Positions 36,022 to 49,731 are shown, counted from the stretch's first letter. The stretch is 64,000 nucleotides of DNA from Vibrio comitans (GCA_024346835.1 AP024866.1:2914001-2978000); one strand, 5' to 3'. Translations and numbers: made by a program. The notes: a model not told the origin generated them from the sequence alone.

Positions 36022-36765
36022 ATGAAGGTACTTATAGTTCGACCTCAACCTTCAGCCCAAGAACTATGTGATGCCTTGAGCAATATAGGGGTGGTAGCAA
36101 GTTGCTGCCCCGTTGTTTCATTTCAGCAATCCTTACCTCCGCTTCACAGCCTAAATCACCTATCTCACTCTGAGCTAATTATTGCTGTCAGCCATCCAGC
36201 AGTTCACTACACCAATAAGATTCTAAGCCAACAAAACCAGAACTGGCCGGCATCGTCAGAGTATTTTGCCGTTGGCAGTAAAACAGCGACCTATTTGCAT
36301 TCATGCACTCATCTCAACGTCAGCTCACCTAAGTCGGAAGATAGCGAGGGGCTTTTAGAGCTTTTGGGTTGCTATGATCTAAAAGGTAAGAAGATAAGCA
36401 TACTTAGAGGTGAGAGTGGACGGGAGATGCTTTACAAAACCTTGCAACAAACCGGGGCAGATGTGGTCTATGTTGAGAGTTATCAGCGCCAATGGCTAGG
36501 CTTTGATGGTGAGAGCAAGGTTATACAATGGCAATCAGAAGCGGTGGACACTCTGATTGTTACCAGCTTCGAACAATTAAAATTCTTTGCACAACAAATA
36601 CCTACCCAATCTAAAAATTGGTTACACTCTTTACAGTTGATGGTTCCCAGTGAAAGAGTCGCGAAATTAGCCTCACAATTAGGCTTTACTCAAGTTCATA
36701 ATATCAAGGGTGCATCCAATCAGACCATCATTGACAGCATTCAGGCGAATTACATAGGAAAATAA
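36022..36765 (+). CDS. hemD: Uroporphyrinogen-III synthase
   Basis: The 247-residue protein is a divergent HemD: two alternating domains, with TLIVTSFEQLKFF and RGESGREMLYKTLQQTGADV as conserved parts. HemD inverts ring D and closes the ring to uroporphyrinogen III. Sequence conservation is low in this family, and position after hemC is strong support. hemX starts 1 nt after its stop. Confidence 0.92.
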   Translation: MKVLIVRPQPSAQELCDALSNIGVVASCCPVVSFQQSLPPLHSLNHLSHSELIIAVSHPAVHYTNKILSQQNQNWPASSEYFAVGSKTATYLHSCTHLNVSSPKSEDSEGLLELLGCYDLKGKKISILRGESGREMLYKTLQQTGADVVYVESYQRQWLGFDGESKVIQWQSEAVDTLIVTSFEQLKFFAQQIPTQSKNWLHSLQLMVPSERVAKLASQLGFTQVHNIKGASNQTIIDSIQANYIGK

Positions 36766-36766
36766 A

Positions 36767-37936
36767 ATGACTGACGATAAAAAACTCGATGACGACAACA
36801 AAGTTAACAAGAGTGAATCCGTTCCAGCTTCGCCTACCCCAAAGAAAGCGCCACCACCAAGCTCTAAGAAAGTAAATACACCAAAGAAAAATGAAGAAAA
36901 CGAACCGAACAAGCCTGCGAAAAGACTGGCTATCGCTGCGGTTATTATCTCTTTGCTGACAGCCGGCGCTGGCTTTTATTACTTCAATCAACAAAACCAA
37001 CTTCTTCAGCAGCAGCTTTCTGCTGTCTCAGGCCAACTAAAAACAGCTCAGCAGACCATCAATGCGCAACTTCAAGATACACAGCAAGCTGCGGCTCAAA
37101 CAGCCAACGAAGCGGTAAACAGAGCAGAAGTATTAATCGGACAACAACAAAAAAGCATAGAGAGCCTGCAACTGGCTATATCTGACGTCAAAGGTCGCCG
37201 TCCAAACGACTGGTTACTTGCTGAAGCAGACTATTTAGTCAAGCTCGCAGGAAGAAAGCTGTTTTTAGAGCACGATCTTGTTACGGCAACCAAACTAATG
37301 GAAGCCGCTGATCAACGCATAGCAACACTTAATGACCCAAGCCTAGTACCACTGCGCCAAGCAATGGCCAATGATATTACTGAGCTACGTAGCTTGCCAC
37401 TGTTAGACAAAGATGGTGTTGCTCTACAACTGATTGCTCTTCAAGAACAAGTCGACAAATTACCTTTAGCCAATGCTATCTTGCCGGAAGCAGCGGAAGA
37501 AACGAAAAAGCAGGTATCTAAGGATATACAGGACTGGAAAACCAACCTATCTACCTCTCTCGAGAACTTCGCTGAACACTTCATCACCTTTAGGGTTCGC
37601 GATGGTAGTGCTGTGCCACTTCTGTCTCCTCAACAGCATTTCTATTTGAGAGAAAACATCAAAGCGAAGCTAGAAACCGCGATTAAGGCAACTTACTCCG
37701 AACAAGAAGAAATCTACCGCAAGAGTCTGCTTGTTGCGCTTGAGTGGAGCCAGACCTACTTAGATCAAGATGCACAATCCGTTAATGAATTTGAGAGTGC
37801 ATTAGATAAATTATCAAAGGTTAAAGTAGACCTAGAGTATCCTGCAAAGCTAGAAACCAATCAGCTCATCGCAGATATCATCCGCGAACGTTTACGTAGA
37901 GAGGTTACTACTATTGTCACGGAGGAAAACAAATGA
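36767..37936 (+). CDS. hemX: HemX, membrane protein of the hem operon
   Basis: The 389-residue protein has a Lys/Pro-rich cytoplasmic start (about 1-45), one transmembrane helix (about 48-66), a Gln-rich coiled coil (LLQQQLSAVSGQLKTAQQTI) and a helical periplasmic domain with GRRPNDWLLAEADYLVKLAG, the family mark. Often misnamed a methyltransferase, it has no methyltransferase motif. Its exact job is unknown. It overlaps hemY by 4 bp. Confidence 0.9.
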   Translation: MTDDKKLDDDNKVNKSESVPASPTPKKAPPPSSKKVNTPKKNEENEPNKPAKRLAIAAVIISLLTAGAGFYYFNQQNQLLQQQLSAVSGQLKTAQQTINAQLQDTQQAAAQTANEAVNRAEVLIGQQQKSIESLQLAISDVKGRRPNDWLLAEADYLVKLAGRKLFLEHDLVTATKLMEAADQRIATLNDPSLVPLRQAMANDITELRSLPLLDKDGVALQLIALQEQVDKLPLANAILPEAAEETKKQVSKDIQDWKTNLSTSLENFAEHFITFRVRDGSAVPLLSPQQHFYLRENIKAKLETAIKATYSEQEEIYRKSLLVALEWSQTYLDQDAQSVNEFESALDKLSKVKVDLEYPAKLETNQLIADIIRERLRREVTTIVTEENK

Positions 37937-39111
37937 TTCGTATACTGTTTGTTTTCATCGCGCTAGGTATTGGCCTTTTTGTGGGAACCCAATTCTCTGG
38001 CCAACAAGGCTATGTACTGATCTCTTTGGCTGAATACACCATTGAGATGAGTGTCACTACACTAGTCATCTTTGTTATCGGTGCTCTGATCGCTCTGTTC
38101 TTTGCTGAGTTCTTAATCAAGCGTTCAATACGAGCTTCTAGCGCTACCTGGAACTGGTTTGGCAACCGTAAACTAAAGAAAGCTCGTAGGCTGACTAACG
38201 AAGGCATTATCAAATTGATCGAAGGTGATTGGCAAAGTGCAGAGAAAAAGGTAACTCGCTGGTCTAACTCGCACGATATGCCATTACTGTGTTATCTAGT
38301 CGCTGCTGAAGCCGCTCACGAGCTAGGTAAAGACGACAAGCGAGATAAATACTTTGAATTGGCCTCAAAACAGCAGGGGTCAGATCTTGCCATTGGCCTA
38401 ACAAAGGCTAAGCAAGCGATGGCTGAAGGTGACTTTGCCAATGCCTTTGATGTGCTATCAAGCCTTAAACATGATTACCCAGATAACCCTCGCCTGCTAA
38501 ACCTACTAAAAACCTGTTATATCCAACTCGATTGCTGGCAGCCTTTATTGGATTTACTTCCAATATTGAAGAAAGCCAAGGGAGTAGATAAAAACGAATA
38601 TCACAAGCTTTCAGTACAAGCACATGCAGGGCGCATCTCTGAGTTATCTAATCAACAGGGTGTTGATGGTATCGTTCGCTATTGGGATCACTTACCGAAA
38701 AGCATGAAGTCTGAAAGTAAGGTCATCGTGACGTTTGCCAGTGAGTTAATCAATCGCGGAGCAGACTCAACGGCGATTACTGTGCTTAAAGAAGCGACCC
38801 AGAAGTCACCAAAAGCCGAACTACTGAATGTATTCCCAACCCTACATATCACTGATTGGTATCCTGTTTTGAGTCACCTTAAAGCTCTAGAGAAGAAGTT
38901 TAAGGACAGTGGCGACCTACAAAGTGTTATTGGTCAGATACTAATGCATGAAGGTAACTGGACTGATGCACAGGCTTATTTTGAGTCGGCTTTAAAGATC
39001 CGACCTAACGCCATTGATTATGGTCAACTTGCCAATGCACTCCACAAACAGAACTACACCAATGCCGCTAATGAAGTCTCGCAAAAGGCACTGCTGTTGC
39101 TGAGTAAGTAA
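37933..39111 (+). CDS. hemY: HemY, TPR protein of the hem operon
   Basis: The 392-residue protein has two N-terminal transmembrane helices (about 3-20 and 40-62) and a cytoplasmic or periplasmic TPR domain. LKKARRLTNEGIIKLIEGDWQSAEKK and SALKIRPNAIDYGQLANAL show TPR-type helices. Despite its name it is unrelated to protoporphyrinogen oxidase; it may scaffold haem enzymes. A terminator follows. Confidence 0.9.
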   Translation: MIRILFVFIALGIGLFVGTQFSGQQGYVLISLAEYTIEMSVTTLVIFVIGALIALFFAEFLIKRSIRASSATWNWFGNRKLKKARRLTNEGIIKLIEGDWQSAEKKVTRWSNSHDMPLLCYLVAAEAAHELGKDDKRDKYFELASKQQGSDLAIGLTKAKQAMAEGDFANAFDVLSSLKHDYPDNPRLLNLLKTCYIQLDCWQPLLDLLPILKKAKGVDKNEYHKLSVQAHAGRISELSNQQGVDGIVRYWDHLPKSMKSESKVIVTFASELINRGADSTAITVLKEATQKSPKAELLNVFPTLHITDWYPVLSHLKALEKKFKDSGDLQSVIGQILMHEGNWTDAQAYFESALKIRPNAIDYGQLANALHKQNYTNAANEVSQKALLLLSK

Positions 39112-39139
39112 GTTTCGTCAGTTCGTTGATGTTTGTTTG

Positions 39140-39166
39140 AAGCCGCTGTTTATCAGCGGCTTTTTT
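39140..39166 (+). terminator. Rho-independent terminator of hemCDXY
   Basis: AAGCCGCTG and CAGCGGCTT (39140-39148, 39154-39162) pair around a 5-nt loop, followed by a T-run. Confidence 0.9.
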
Positions 39167-39180
39167 ACGTTTGGGATCTT

Positions 39181-39235
39181 CAGCTATCAGCTATCAGCTA
39201 TCAGCTATCAGCTATCAGCTATCAGCTATCAGCTA
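39181..39235. repeat. Heptamer tandem repeat (CAGCTAT, 7.9 copies)
   Basis: Seven perfect copies of CAGCTAT and a partial eighth follow the hemY terminator. The unit contains the palindrome AGCT. No coding frame or motif uses it; copy number may vary by slippage. Confidence 0.95.
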
Positions 39236-39369
39236 CGATGAAAGAGATTATCCACCCGCAAAGCAAGTACACCGTCGGAGCTTTTTCGATGTTAATTAGT
39301 CTCTTCTACTTTCCTGTATTGCACAGAACAAAGAAGGATTTTATAGAACACAGATGCAGGGTGGATCGT
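39236..39369. other. Gene-free stretch between heptamer repeat and tRNA-tail repeats
   Basis: I see no gene, promoter or strong hairpin here. Short open frames in this area lack ribosome sites and known domains. Confidence 0.5.
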
Positions 39370-39477
39370 CAATGTGGCTATGTCAGCCGACCTTATTGTG
39401 ATTCTAAGGAACTGCCCTAGGAAAACTGGAGAACCAGCTCTCAACGTAGCTTTGCACAAGCTGCAGATATTTTCGTT
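39370..39477 (-). repeat. Decayed first copy of the tRNA-tail/terminator unit
   Basis: The stretch around AAACTGGAGAACCAGCTC and GTAGCTTTGCACAAGCTG aligns, with several mismatches and gaps, to the two better copies that follow. It lacks the terminator arm. Confidence 0.5.
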
Positions 39478-39643
39478 GGGGACGCCTAGTCTAAGGCCTT
39501 TTTATGGCAACAGTGGGGGGGGGTGGACTGGCCGGCATTCCGGAGATTCGATGGTATTTGCCACCAAGCGAGCTGGCGATCCAGCTACCAATGCAGCTTT
39601 TGCAGAGCCTGAAGATACAAAAAAAAGGCCTCAGTCTTTCGAC
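39478..39643 (-). repeat. Second copy of the tRNA-tail/terminator unit (166 bp)
   Basis: It begins GGGGACGCCTAGTCTAAGGCC and holds a tract of nine G (39515-39523), the hairpin AGCTGGCGATCCAGCT and a terminator-like arm AAGGCCTCAGTCTTTCGAC. It is highly similar to the next copy. Read on the minus strand, each copy starts after a terminator-like hairpin and ends with TGCCATA-A-AAAGGCC, like the end of the real tRNA-Trp. Confidence 0.85.
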
Positions 39644-39803
39644 GGGGACGCCTAGTCTAAGGCCTTTTATATGGCAGCAGTGAGGTGGGCTGACCGGCAT
39701 TTCGGAGATTCGATGGTACTTGCTACCAAACGAACTGGCGATCCAGTTCCCAATGCAGCTTTTGCCGAGGCTGAAGATACAAAAAAAGGCCTCAGTCTTT
39801 CGA
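39644..39803 (-). repeat. Third copy of the tRNA-tail/terminator unit (160 bp)
   Basis: It has the same layout as the preceding copy, with the hairpin GAACTGGCGATCCAGTTC, in which changes on both arms keep the pairing. It abuts the rrn terminator and the intact tRNA-Trp. Confidence 0.85.
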
Positions 39804-39814
39804 CTAAGGCCTTT
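39779..39814 (-). terminator. Rho-independent terminator of the rRNA operon
   Basis: On the minus strand AAAGGCCTTAGTC, a GAAA loop and GACTGAGGCCTTT pair and are followed by a U-run, just after tRNA-Trp. It overlaps the end of the third repeat copy. Confidence 0.88.
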
Positions 39815-39818
39815 AATA

Positions 39819-39895
<77 letters not shown>

Positions 39896-39972
39896 AAATT
39901 GTGATCGAAGTCTGATTTTTTTCAAACTTCAGATTCAGAAAAACCTCGCAAAGCGAGGTTCTCTAAAATAAG

Positions 39973-40049
39973 TGGCGGAGTGGACGGGACTCGAACCCGC
40001 GACCCCCGGCGTGACAGGCCGGTATTCTAACCAACTGAACTACCACTCC
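39973..40049 (-). tRNA. tRNA-Asp (anticodon GTC)
   Basis: The 77-nt gene starts GGAGTGGTAGTTCAGTTGG, has anticodon GTC in the loop CCTGTCACG, the T-loop GTTCGAGTC and an encoded CCA. It lies between 5S rRNA and tRNA-Trp. Confidence 0.97.
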
Positions 40050-40107
40050 GCACCTAATTTTTATTGTCTTGAAGTCTTACTTAAATGCTTCAATACAATC
40101 TAATTTA

Positions 40108-40227
40108 AAGCCTGGCGATGTCCTACTCTCACATGGGGAAGCCCCACACTACCATCGGCGCTATTGTGTTTCACTTCTGAGTTCGGCATGGAATCAGGTG
40201 GGTCCACAATGCTATGGTCGCCAAGCA
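40108..40227 (-). rRNA. rrf: 5S ribosomal RNA
   Basis: About 120 nt starting TGCTTGGCGACCATAGC and ending ATCGCCAGGCTT, whose ends pair. Internal CCCACCTGATTCCATGCCGAA and AACTCAGAAGTGAAAC are the standard 5S segments. Confidence 0.97.
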
Positions 40228-40315
40228 AATTTTAAAATTCGGAAAACTGTTATTTAAAAGTTATGTCACACATTCAAAGTTCTACTTTGAGTCCACAAAA
40301 CCCCTTGGGTGTTGT

Positions 40316-43204
<2,889 letters not shown>

Positions 43205-43541
43205 ATACAACCCCAAAGGGTCTTGCTTACGCAATGCAGTTGCTACGCTGCAGTATGACGTTTCCAAGGTGCGTTATCTCTTTATTATGAGCGAGATAAC
43301 ATTCGATTTTGCCGGACTCAAATTTGAATGCATTCTGGCAAGAATACATTCCCAAGAACACTTGAATGTGTGTTGGTACCTAATGATTAAATCATTAGGA
43401 TTTGAGAACTTTTAAATTTGATAAATAATGAAATCACATTATTTATCGTCAGCTTTCCAAATTGTTAAAGAGCATGATTCTTTGCTAATAAATAGCTTTC
43501 GAAACCATTTTTAAGAGTACTTAAGCAAATACGCTTAAAGA
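43205..43541 (-). other. Spacer between tRNA-Ala and 23S rRNA with boxA
   Basis: These 337 bp carry a boxA antitermination site at 43459-43474 and inverted repeats such as CACATTATTTATC/GATAAATAATG and CTAATGATTTAATCATTAG that would fold in the precursor. No gene is seen. Confidence 0.75.
43459..43474 (-). promoter_or_regulatory. boxA antitermination site before 23S rRNA
   Basis: TGCTCTTTAACAATTT on the minus strand equals the rRNA boxA bound by NusB/NusE. Confidence 0.85.
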
Positions 43542-43617
43542 TGGTGGAGCTATGCGGGATCGAACCGCAGACCTCCTGCGTGCAAGGCAGGCGCTCTCCC
43601 AGCTGAGCTATAGCCCC
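43542..43617 (-). tRNA. tRNA-Ala (anticodon TGC)
   Basis: The 76-nt gene starts GGGGCTATAGCTCAGCTGGG, has anticodon TGC in CTTGCACG, the T-loop GTTCGATCC and an encoded CCA, in the 16S-23S spacer. Confidence 0.97.
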
Positions 43618-43657
43618 AAAACTTAATGTTTCATCCAATATCTTTTGGGAAAGAAAT

Positions 43658-43734
43658 TGGTGGGTCTGAGTGGACTTGAACCACCGACCTCCCGCTTATC
43701 AGGCGAGCGCTCTAACCAGCTGAGCTACAGACCC
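43658..43734 (-). tRNA. tRNA-Ile (anticodon GAT)
   Basis: The 77-nt gene starts GGGTCTGTAGCTCAGCTGG, has anticodon GAT in CTGATAAG, the T-loop GTTCAAGTC and an encoded CCA. It lies just after 16S rRNA. Confidence 0.97.
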
Positions 43735-43764
43735 AACATTAAACTCTTAACTTTTTCAAACCAT

Positions 43765-43788
43765 ATCAATCTGTGTGGACACTCATCG
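43765..43788 (-). other. 3' arm of the 16S rRNA processing stem
   Basis: This segment is complementary, with few mismatches, to the segment 45524-45546 upstream of 16S rRNA. The two arms would close a long stem around 16S rRNA for RNase III cutting. Confidence 0.75.
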
Positions 43789-43803
43789 TGAGTAATCATC
43801 GTA

Positions 43804-45356
<1,553 letters not shown>

Positions 45357-45523
45357 AAGTTTTTTGGTCTTGCGACCGGCTCAATGAATACTGACTTCAA
45401 AACTACTATGTAATTTTAAAGCTATTATCGTTCCAACAGAACGATAATGAATTGACTGTGCCAATGATTAAAAATCATTGTATTGGTCACTCAGTTCATT
45501 GATAAATCTTTTCGATTATCATC

Positions 45524-45546
45524 AACGAGTGCCCACACAGATTGAT
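45524..45546 (-). other. 5' arm of the 16S rRNA processing stem
   Basis: It pairs with 43765-43788; the shared core reads ATCAATCTGTGTGG on the upstream minus strand. Confidence 0.75.
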
Positions 45547-45552
45547 AGGTCT

Positions 45553-45567
45553 AAATTGTTAAAGAGC
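45553..45567 (-). promoter_or_regulatory. boxA antitermination site in the rRNA leader
   Basis: GCTCTTTAACAATTT lies between promoter P2 and 16S rRNA, the normal place for boxA. Confidence 0.85.
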
Positions 45568-45601
45568 TTACTTTCGAGGCTTGCCTCTCAAGTGGACGGC
45601 C

Positions 45602-45629
45602 ATTCTAGCGTTTTGAACCTCAGTGTCAA
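45602..45629 (-). promoter_or_regulatory. rRNA promoter P2
   Basis: TTGACA (45624-45629) and TAGAAT (45602-45607) are 16 bp apart on the minus strand and are followed by the GC-rich discriminator GGCCGTCC. Confidence 0.75.
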
Positions 45630-45738
45630 ACACTTTTTTGAATTTATTTTCGAAGAGAAGTTAAACTCAAATGGTTCGGCTAATTTGCCTACTGAATCAC
45701 TGCAAAGCGTTGTCGCTGTTGCCGTGTCAGTGGGGCGC

Positions 45739-45766
45739 ATTATAGAGATGCTCATCACATTGGCAA
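45739..45766 (-). promoter_or_regulatory. rRNA promoter P1
   Basis: TTGCCA (45761-45766) and a perfect TATAAT (45739-45744), 16 bp apart, are followed by the discriminator GCGCCCC, typical of ppGpp-controlled rRNA P1 promoters. AT-rich sequence at about 45767-45800 fits an UP element. Confidence 0.85.
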
Positions 45767-45880
45767 GCGTTTTTTCTAAAGATTTTCAGCTTTTTGTACC
45801 GTCTGTTCATCTATTGGCCAGAAGGGTCTTTTTTTGATAGTTTGATAACAATATATATACAGTTTTGATGGGGTTTAACT

Positions 45881-46429
45881 ATGAGTTCTTTACGTAGCTA
45901 TAAAGGAATACAGCCTTCTATAGAGTCTGGTGTTTATATCGATGATTCTGCAGTTGTTGTTGGCGACGTTAGGATTGGGGCAGATTCTAGTATTTGGCCA
46001 CAAGTCGCCGCTAGAGGAGATGTAAACCATATACATATTGGTCAGCGTACCAACATTCAAGATGGTTCTGTACTGCATGTTACTCACAAAAACGCGAGTA
46101 CCCCTGAGGGATACCCTCTCATCATTGGTGATGAAGTGACTGTAGGGCATTTAGTGATGCTACACGGGTGCACTATTAAAGATAGGGTCTTAGTCGGTAT
46201 GAGCACGACCATTCTCGATGGCGCAATAGTAGAAAGCGATGTATTTATTGGCGCAGGTAGTCTAGTACCACCGAATAAGAGATTGGAAAGTGGCTACCTC
46301 TATGTAGGGCGACCTGTAAAACAGGTAAGACCCTTAACGGAACAAGAAGCAGCCTTTCTTTCTAAATCTGCGGATAACTACGTACAGAACAAAAATGATT
46401 ATCTAAACGAAGTGCACAACATTAATTAA
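45881..46429 (+). CDS. yrdA: Gamma-carbonic anhydrase-like hexapeptide protein (YrdA)
   Basis: The 182-residue protein has a left-handed beta-helix of hexapeptide repeats and the metal-binding histidines of gamma-class carbonic anhydrases in DGSVLHVTHKN and VGHLVMLHGCTIKD. Whether members of the YrdA group hydrate CO2 is not settled. It converges with yrdB, and the two coding ends overlap by 8 bp. It is divergent from the rRNA operon. Confidence 0.92.
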   Translation: MSSLRSYKGIQPSIESGVYIDDSAVVVGDVRIGADSSIWPQVAARGDVNHIHIGQRTNIQDGSVLHVTHKNASTPEGYPLIIGDEVTVGHLVMLHGCTIKDRVLVGMSTTILDGAIVESDVFIGAGSLVPPNKRLESGYLYVGRPVKQVRPLTEQEAAFLSKSADNYVQNKNDYLNEVHNIN

Positions 46430-46685
46430 TTTCTATTTGTCCGAGCTGATTGAACTCTTCCGCTTCAATCAGCTCTTCCGCAAGGTCTTCAAGATCAAAG
46501 CGATATTCTGAGAACACCTTTAAGGCCATCGCTTCATCATCGATTTGCAGTTGAGATAGATTCTGTAAGTAGCCAGCAGAGACTAAACACTCAATGAGAT
46601 TTCCTGATTGCTGGCCCATAAACACTACTACTTTTCTATTCTCATCCCAGCTTAGCTGATCAGTAAAGATTATTGATTGATTCAA
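46422..46685 (-). CDS. yrdB: DUF1488 protein (YrdB)
   Basis: The 87-residue protein resembles E. coli YrdB: MNQSIIFTDQLSWDENRKVV at the start and FDLEDLAEELIEAEE near the end. Function is unknown. It starts directly after aroE with no gap, as in E. coli, and is the last gene of tsaC-hemF-aroE-yrdB. Confidence 0.85.
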   Translation of the reverse strand: MNQSIIFTDQLSWDENRKVVVFMGQQSGNLIECLVSAGYLQNLSQLQIDDEAMALKVFSEYRFDLEDLAEELIEAEEFNQLGQIEIN

Positions 46686-47519
46686 TTACGAGCCCTCTAG
46701 GTTTTTACGAAGTTCACGGAGCACTTGTTTCGCACCAGGGCGAATGCCTCTCCACAACATGAAGCTCTCAGCAGCTTGTCCAACTAACATCCCCAAACCG
46801 TCATAAGCCTTCGCTACACCATTCTCTTTCGCCCACTGATTGAACACAGTGGTACCCGAGCCATAAACCATGTCATAGCTTACTGTTTGGGGTGAAAATA
46901 TCGTTGCGGAAATCTCAGGTAATTCTTTGGTTAGCCCTGCAGACGTTGAGTTAATTACGACATCAAAGCTTCCTTCAACCTCTTCAATGGGTAACGCTTC
47001 GATAGGACCGTATTCCTTAAATTGCTCCACCAGCGACTGCGCTCTGCTGTAGGTTCTATTTGCTATGACTAATTGTGCGGGCTTTTGTTCAAGAAGTTGC
47101 TTAAGCACCCCCCTTACTGCCCCACCTGCACCAACAATCAGAATACGAGCGTCTTTCAGCATCACTTGATATTGAAGCAGGTCTTGCACAAGACCTTCAC
47201 CATCCGTGTTATCTCCAATAATTTGACCATCATCTAGCTTCTTCAGTGTATTCACTGCACCAGCTAGTTTCGCTCGCTCAGTTAGTCGATCTGCGAGTTC
47301 GTAAGCATCATGCTTAAAAGGAGCCGTCACATTGCAACCCTTGCCACCTTCGGCAAAAAAGGTTTTAGCAGCCTGAGTAAATTCTCCAATCTCGGCATAT
47401 TGCGATACATAGTGGATGCTTTGGTTAGTCTGTCTCGCGAACAATGTATGAATAAAGGGAGATTTACTCTGCTTTATTGGGTTCCCAAAAACGACATACT
47501 GATCAATTGACTGATTCAT
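46686..47519 (-). CDS. aroE: Shikimate dehydrogenase
   Basis: The 277-residue enzyme has the substrate motif [15 protein letters not shown], the catalytic Lys in [14 protein letters not shown], Asp in [11 protein letters not shown], the NADP loop [10 protein letters not shown] and NRTYSR, and NSTSAGL. It reduces 3-dehydroshikimate to shikimate. It follows hemF with a 71-bp gap. Confidence 0.95.
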   Translation of the reverse strand: MNQSIDQYVVFGNPIKQSKSPFIHTLFARQTNQSIHYVSQYAEIGEFTQAAKTFFAEGGKGCNVTAPFKHDAYELADRLTERAKLAGAVNTLKKLDDGQIIGDNTDGEGLVQDLLQYQVMLKDARILIVGAGGAVRGVLKQLLEQKPAQLVIANRTYSRAQSLVEQFKEYGPIEALPIEEVEGSFDVVINSTSAGLTKELPEISATIFSPQTVSYDMVYGSGTTVFNQWAKENGVAKAYDGLGMLVGQAAESFMLWRGIRPGAKQVLRELRKNLEGS

Positions 47520-47590
47520 CTTCCTACCTGATGCTACTGATTAAAACGACTGCCTATGAACCTATCACTGATAACGACGAAGAAAAAGTA

Positions 47591-48499
<909 letters not shown>

Positions 48500-49057
48500 T
48501 TATCCTTGTCTTAATACTTGAAGAGATCGTGCGTCTTTAATTTCAGAGGGTTTATTTCGATTGCCCACTGCGCCTTGCATGATGAACACATCCTCAGACC
48601 CTAACTGGCTTTCAACCTCATCGGCAGTAAGACAAGGAGGCAAACCGGATAGGTTGGCACTTGTGGAAGTAATCGGCTTGCCAAACTCTAAGCAAAGCTG
48701 CTGCACTATTCCATGGTCCGTGACTCTTACTGCTACGCTATCAAACTGCCCATGAACTAACTCATGAACTTTTTTGCTGATGGGCATCACCCAAGTTACC
48801 GGACCTGGCCAGCTTTTAAATACCGTATCTAACTGCTCCGTAGATAACGTACTTACATCAACATAAGGCAACAGCTGATCAAAGCTTGCAGCAATCAGGA
48901 TTAAGCCTTTACTTGGGTCTCTTTGTTTCAGCTGGATAAGCGCATTTAGCGCTTCTTCATCATCTGGATCGCACCCGACTCCAAACACTGCCTCAGTTGG
49001 GTATGCAATTACCTTCCCTTGTCTCAGGGCATCAACCGCTTGATCAATTACCATCAT
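48500..49057 (-). CDS. tsaC: Threonylcarbamoyl-AMP synthase
   Basis: The 185-residue YrdC-domain protein has IAYPTEAVFGVGCDPDDEEA, KGLILIAASFDQLLPYV, WPGPVTWVMP and STSANLSGLPPC, as in TsaC. It makes threonylcarbamoyl-AMP for t6A37 in tRNA. The start is the first of two adjacent ATGs, with AAGGA upstream; the second is possible. Confidence 0.95.
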   Translation of the reverse strand: MMVIDQAVDALRQGKVIAYPTEAVFGVGCDPDDEEALNALIQLKQRDPSKGLILIAASFDQLLPYVDVSTLSTEQLDTVFKSWPGPVTWVMPISKKVHELVHGQFDSVAVRVTDHGIVQQLCLEFGKPITSTSANLSGLPPCLTADEVESQLGSEDVFIMQGAVGNRNKPSEIKDARSLQVLRQG

Positions 49058-49152
49058 TCCTTGAGTGTCCTTTTTTACACTATCTTTCTACTTAGTTTAC
49101 AAATTCTATTCCTAGCTGGTAAGCATTTCCTGTAAATCGACAAAACAAAGCG

Positions 49153-49168
49153 ACGCAAACGTTTTCCT
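49153..49168 (+). promoter_or_regulatory. PurR operator of purEK
   Basis: ACGCAAACGTTTTCCT matches the PurR box ACGCAAACGTTTTCnT at every defined position. It overlaps the -35 region of the promoter whose -10 is TATAAT at 49185-49190, so hypoxanthine/guanine-bound PurR would block purEK. Confidence 0.88.
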
Positions 49169-49184
49169 ATTCAAAAAATAACCG

Positions 49185-49190
49185 TATAAT
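49185..49190 (+). promoter_or_regulatory. purEK promoter -10
   Basis: Perfect TATAAT, followed by GCGCGC, 52 bp before the purE ATG; the -35 (about 49162-49167) lies in the PurR box. Confidence 0.7.
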
Positions 49191-49241
49191 GCGCGCAAAA
49201 TTGGTATTCAAAGCTCAACTAGTTAAATTAGGAGTCGTTAC

Positions 49242-49727
49242 ATGCAAGTCGGTATTATCATGGGTTCTAAGTCAGATTGGCCAACGATGAAGTTAGCCGC
49301 TGAGATGCTCGACCAATTCGGTGTTAGCTACGAAACTAAAGTTGTTTCAGCTCACCGTACTCCACAACTACTAGCGGACTATGCAAATAGCGCAAAAGAT
49401 CGCGGCATTAAGGTAATTATTGCCGGTGCAGGCGGCGCAGCTCACCTTCCTGGCATGTGTGCAGCATTTACTAGCCTTCCTGTTCTTGGTGTTCCTGTTC
49501 AATCTCGTGCCCTAAAAGGCATGGATTCTTTGCTATCTATTGTGCAAATGCCAAAAGGCATTGCGGTAGGCACACTTGCTATCGGTGAAGCCGGTGCAGC
49601 AAACTCAGGTATTCTAGCGGCACAAATCATTGGTACTCATGTTCCTGAAGTAATGGAAAAAGTAGAAGCTTTCCGCAAAGAACAAACCGATACTGTACTT
49701 GCTAATCCGAATCCAGCGGAGGATTAA
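49242..49727 (+). CDS. purE: 5-(Carboxyamino)imidazole ribonucleotide mutase
   Basis: The 161-residue protein matches class I Pur[24 protein letters not shown] and [11 protein letters not shown]. It moves the carboxyl group of N5-CAIR to make CAIR in purine synthesis, working with PurK. The ATG has an AGGAG site. It is followed by purK with a 4-nt gap. Confidence 0.96.
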   Translation: MQVGIIMGSKSDWPTMKLAAEMLDQFGVSYETKVVSAHRTPQLLADYANSAKDRGIKVIIAGAGGAAHLPGMCAAFTSLPVLGVPVQSRALKGMDSLLSIVQMPKGIAVGTLAIGEAGAANSGILAAQIIGTHVPEVMEKVEAFRKEQTDTVLANPNPAED

Positions 49728-49731
49728 TACC

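Larger units (their letters stand above)
45357..45880 (-). other. rRNA operon leader and promoter region
   Basis: The 524-bp gap upstream of 16S rRNA holds two promoters, boxA, the 5' processing arm at 45524-45546 and AT-rich upstream sequence; details are in separate entries. It also contains the start region of the divergent yrdA. An open frame at 45478-45837 on the plus strand is not a gene. Confidence 0.85.

Noticed and set aside
39181..39235. CAGCTAT array as a CRISPR
   Set aside because: The copies are 7 bp and directly adjacent without spacers, and no cas genes are present.
45478..45837. 119-codon frame on the plus strand over the rRNA leader
   Set aside because: It overlaps P1, P2, boxA and the processing arm, has no known domain and lacks a ribosome site.
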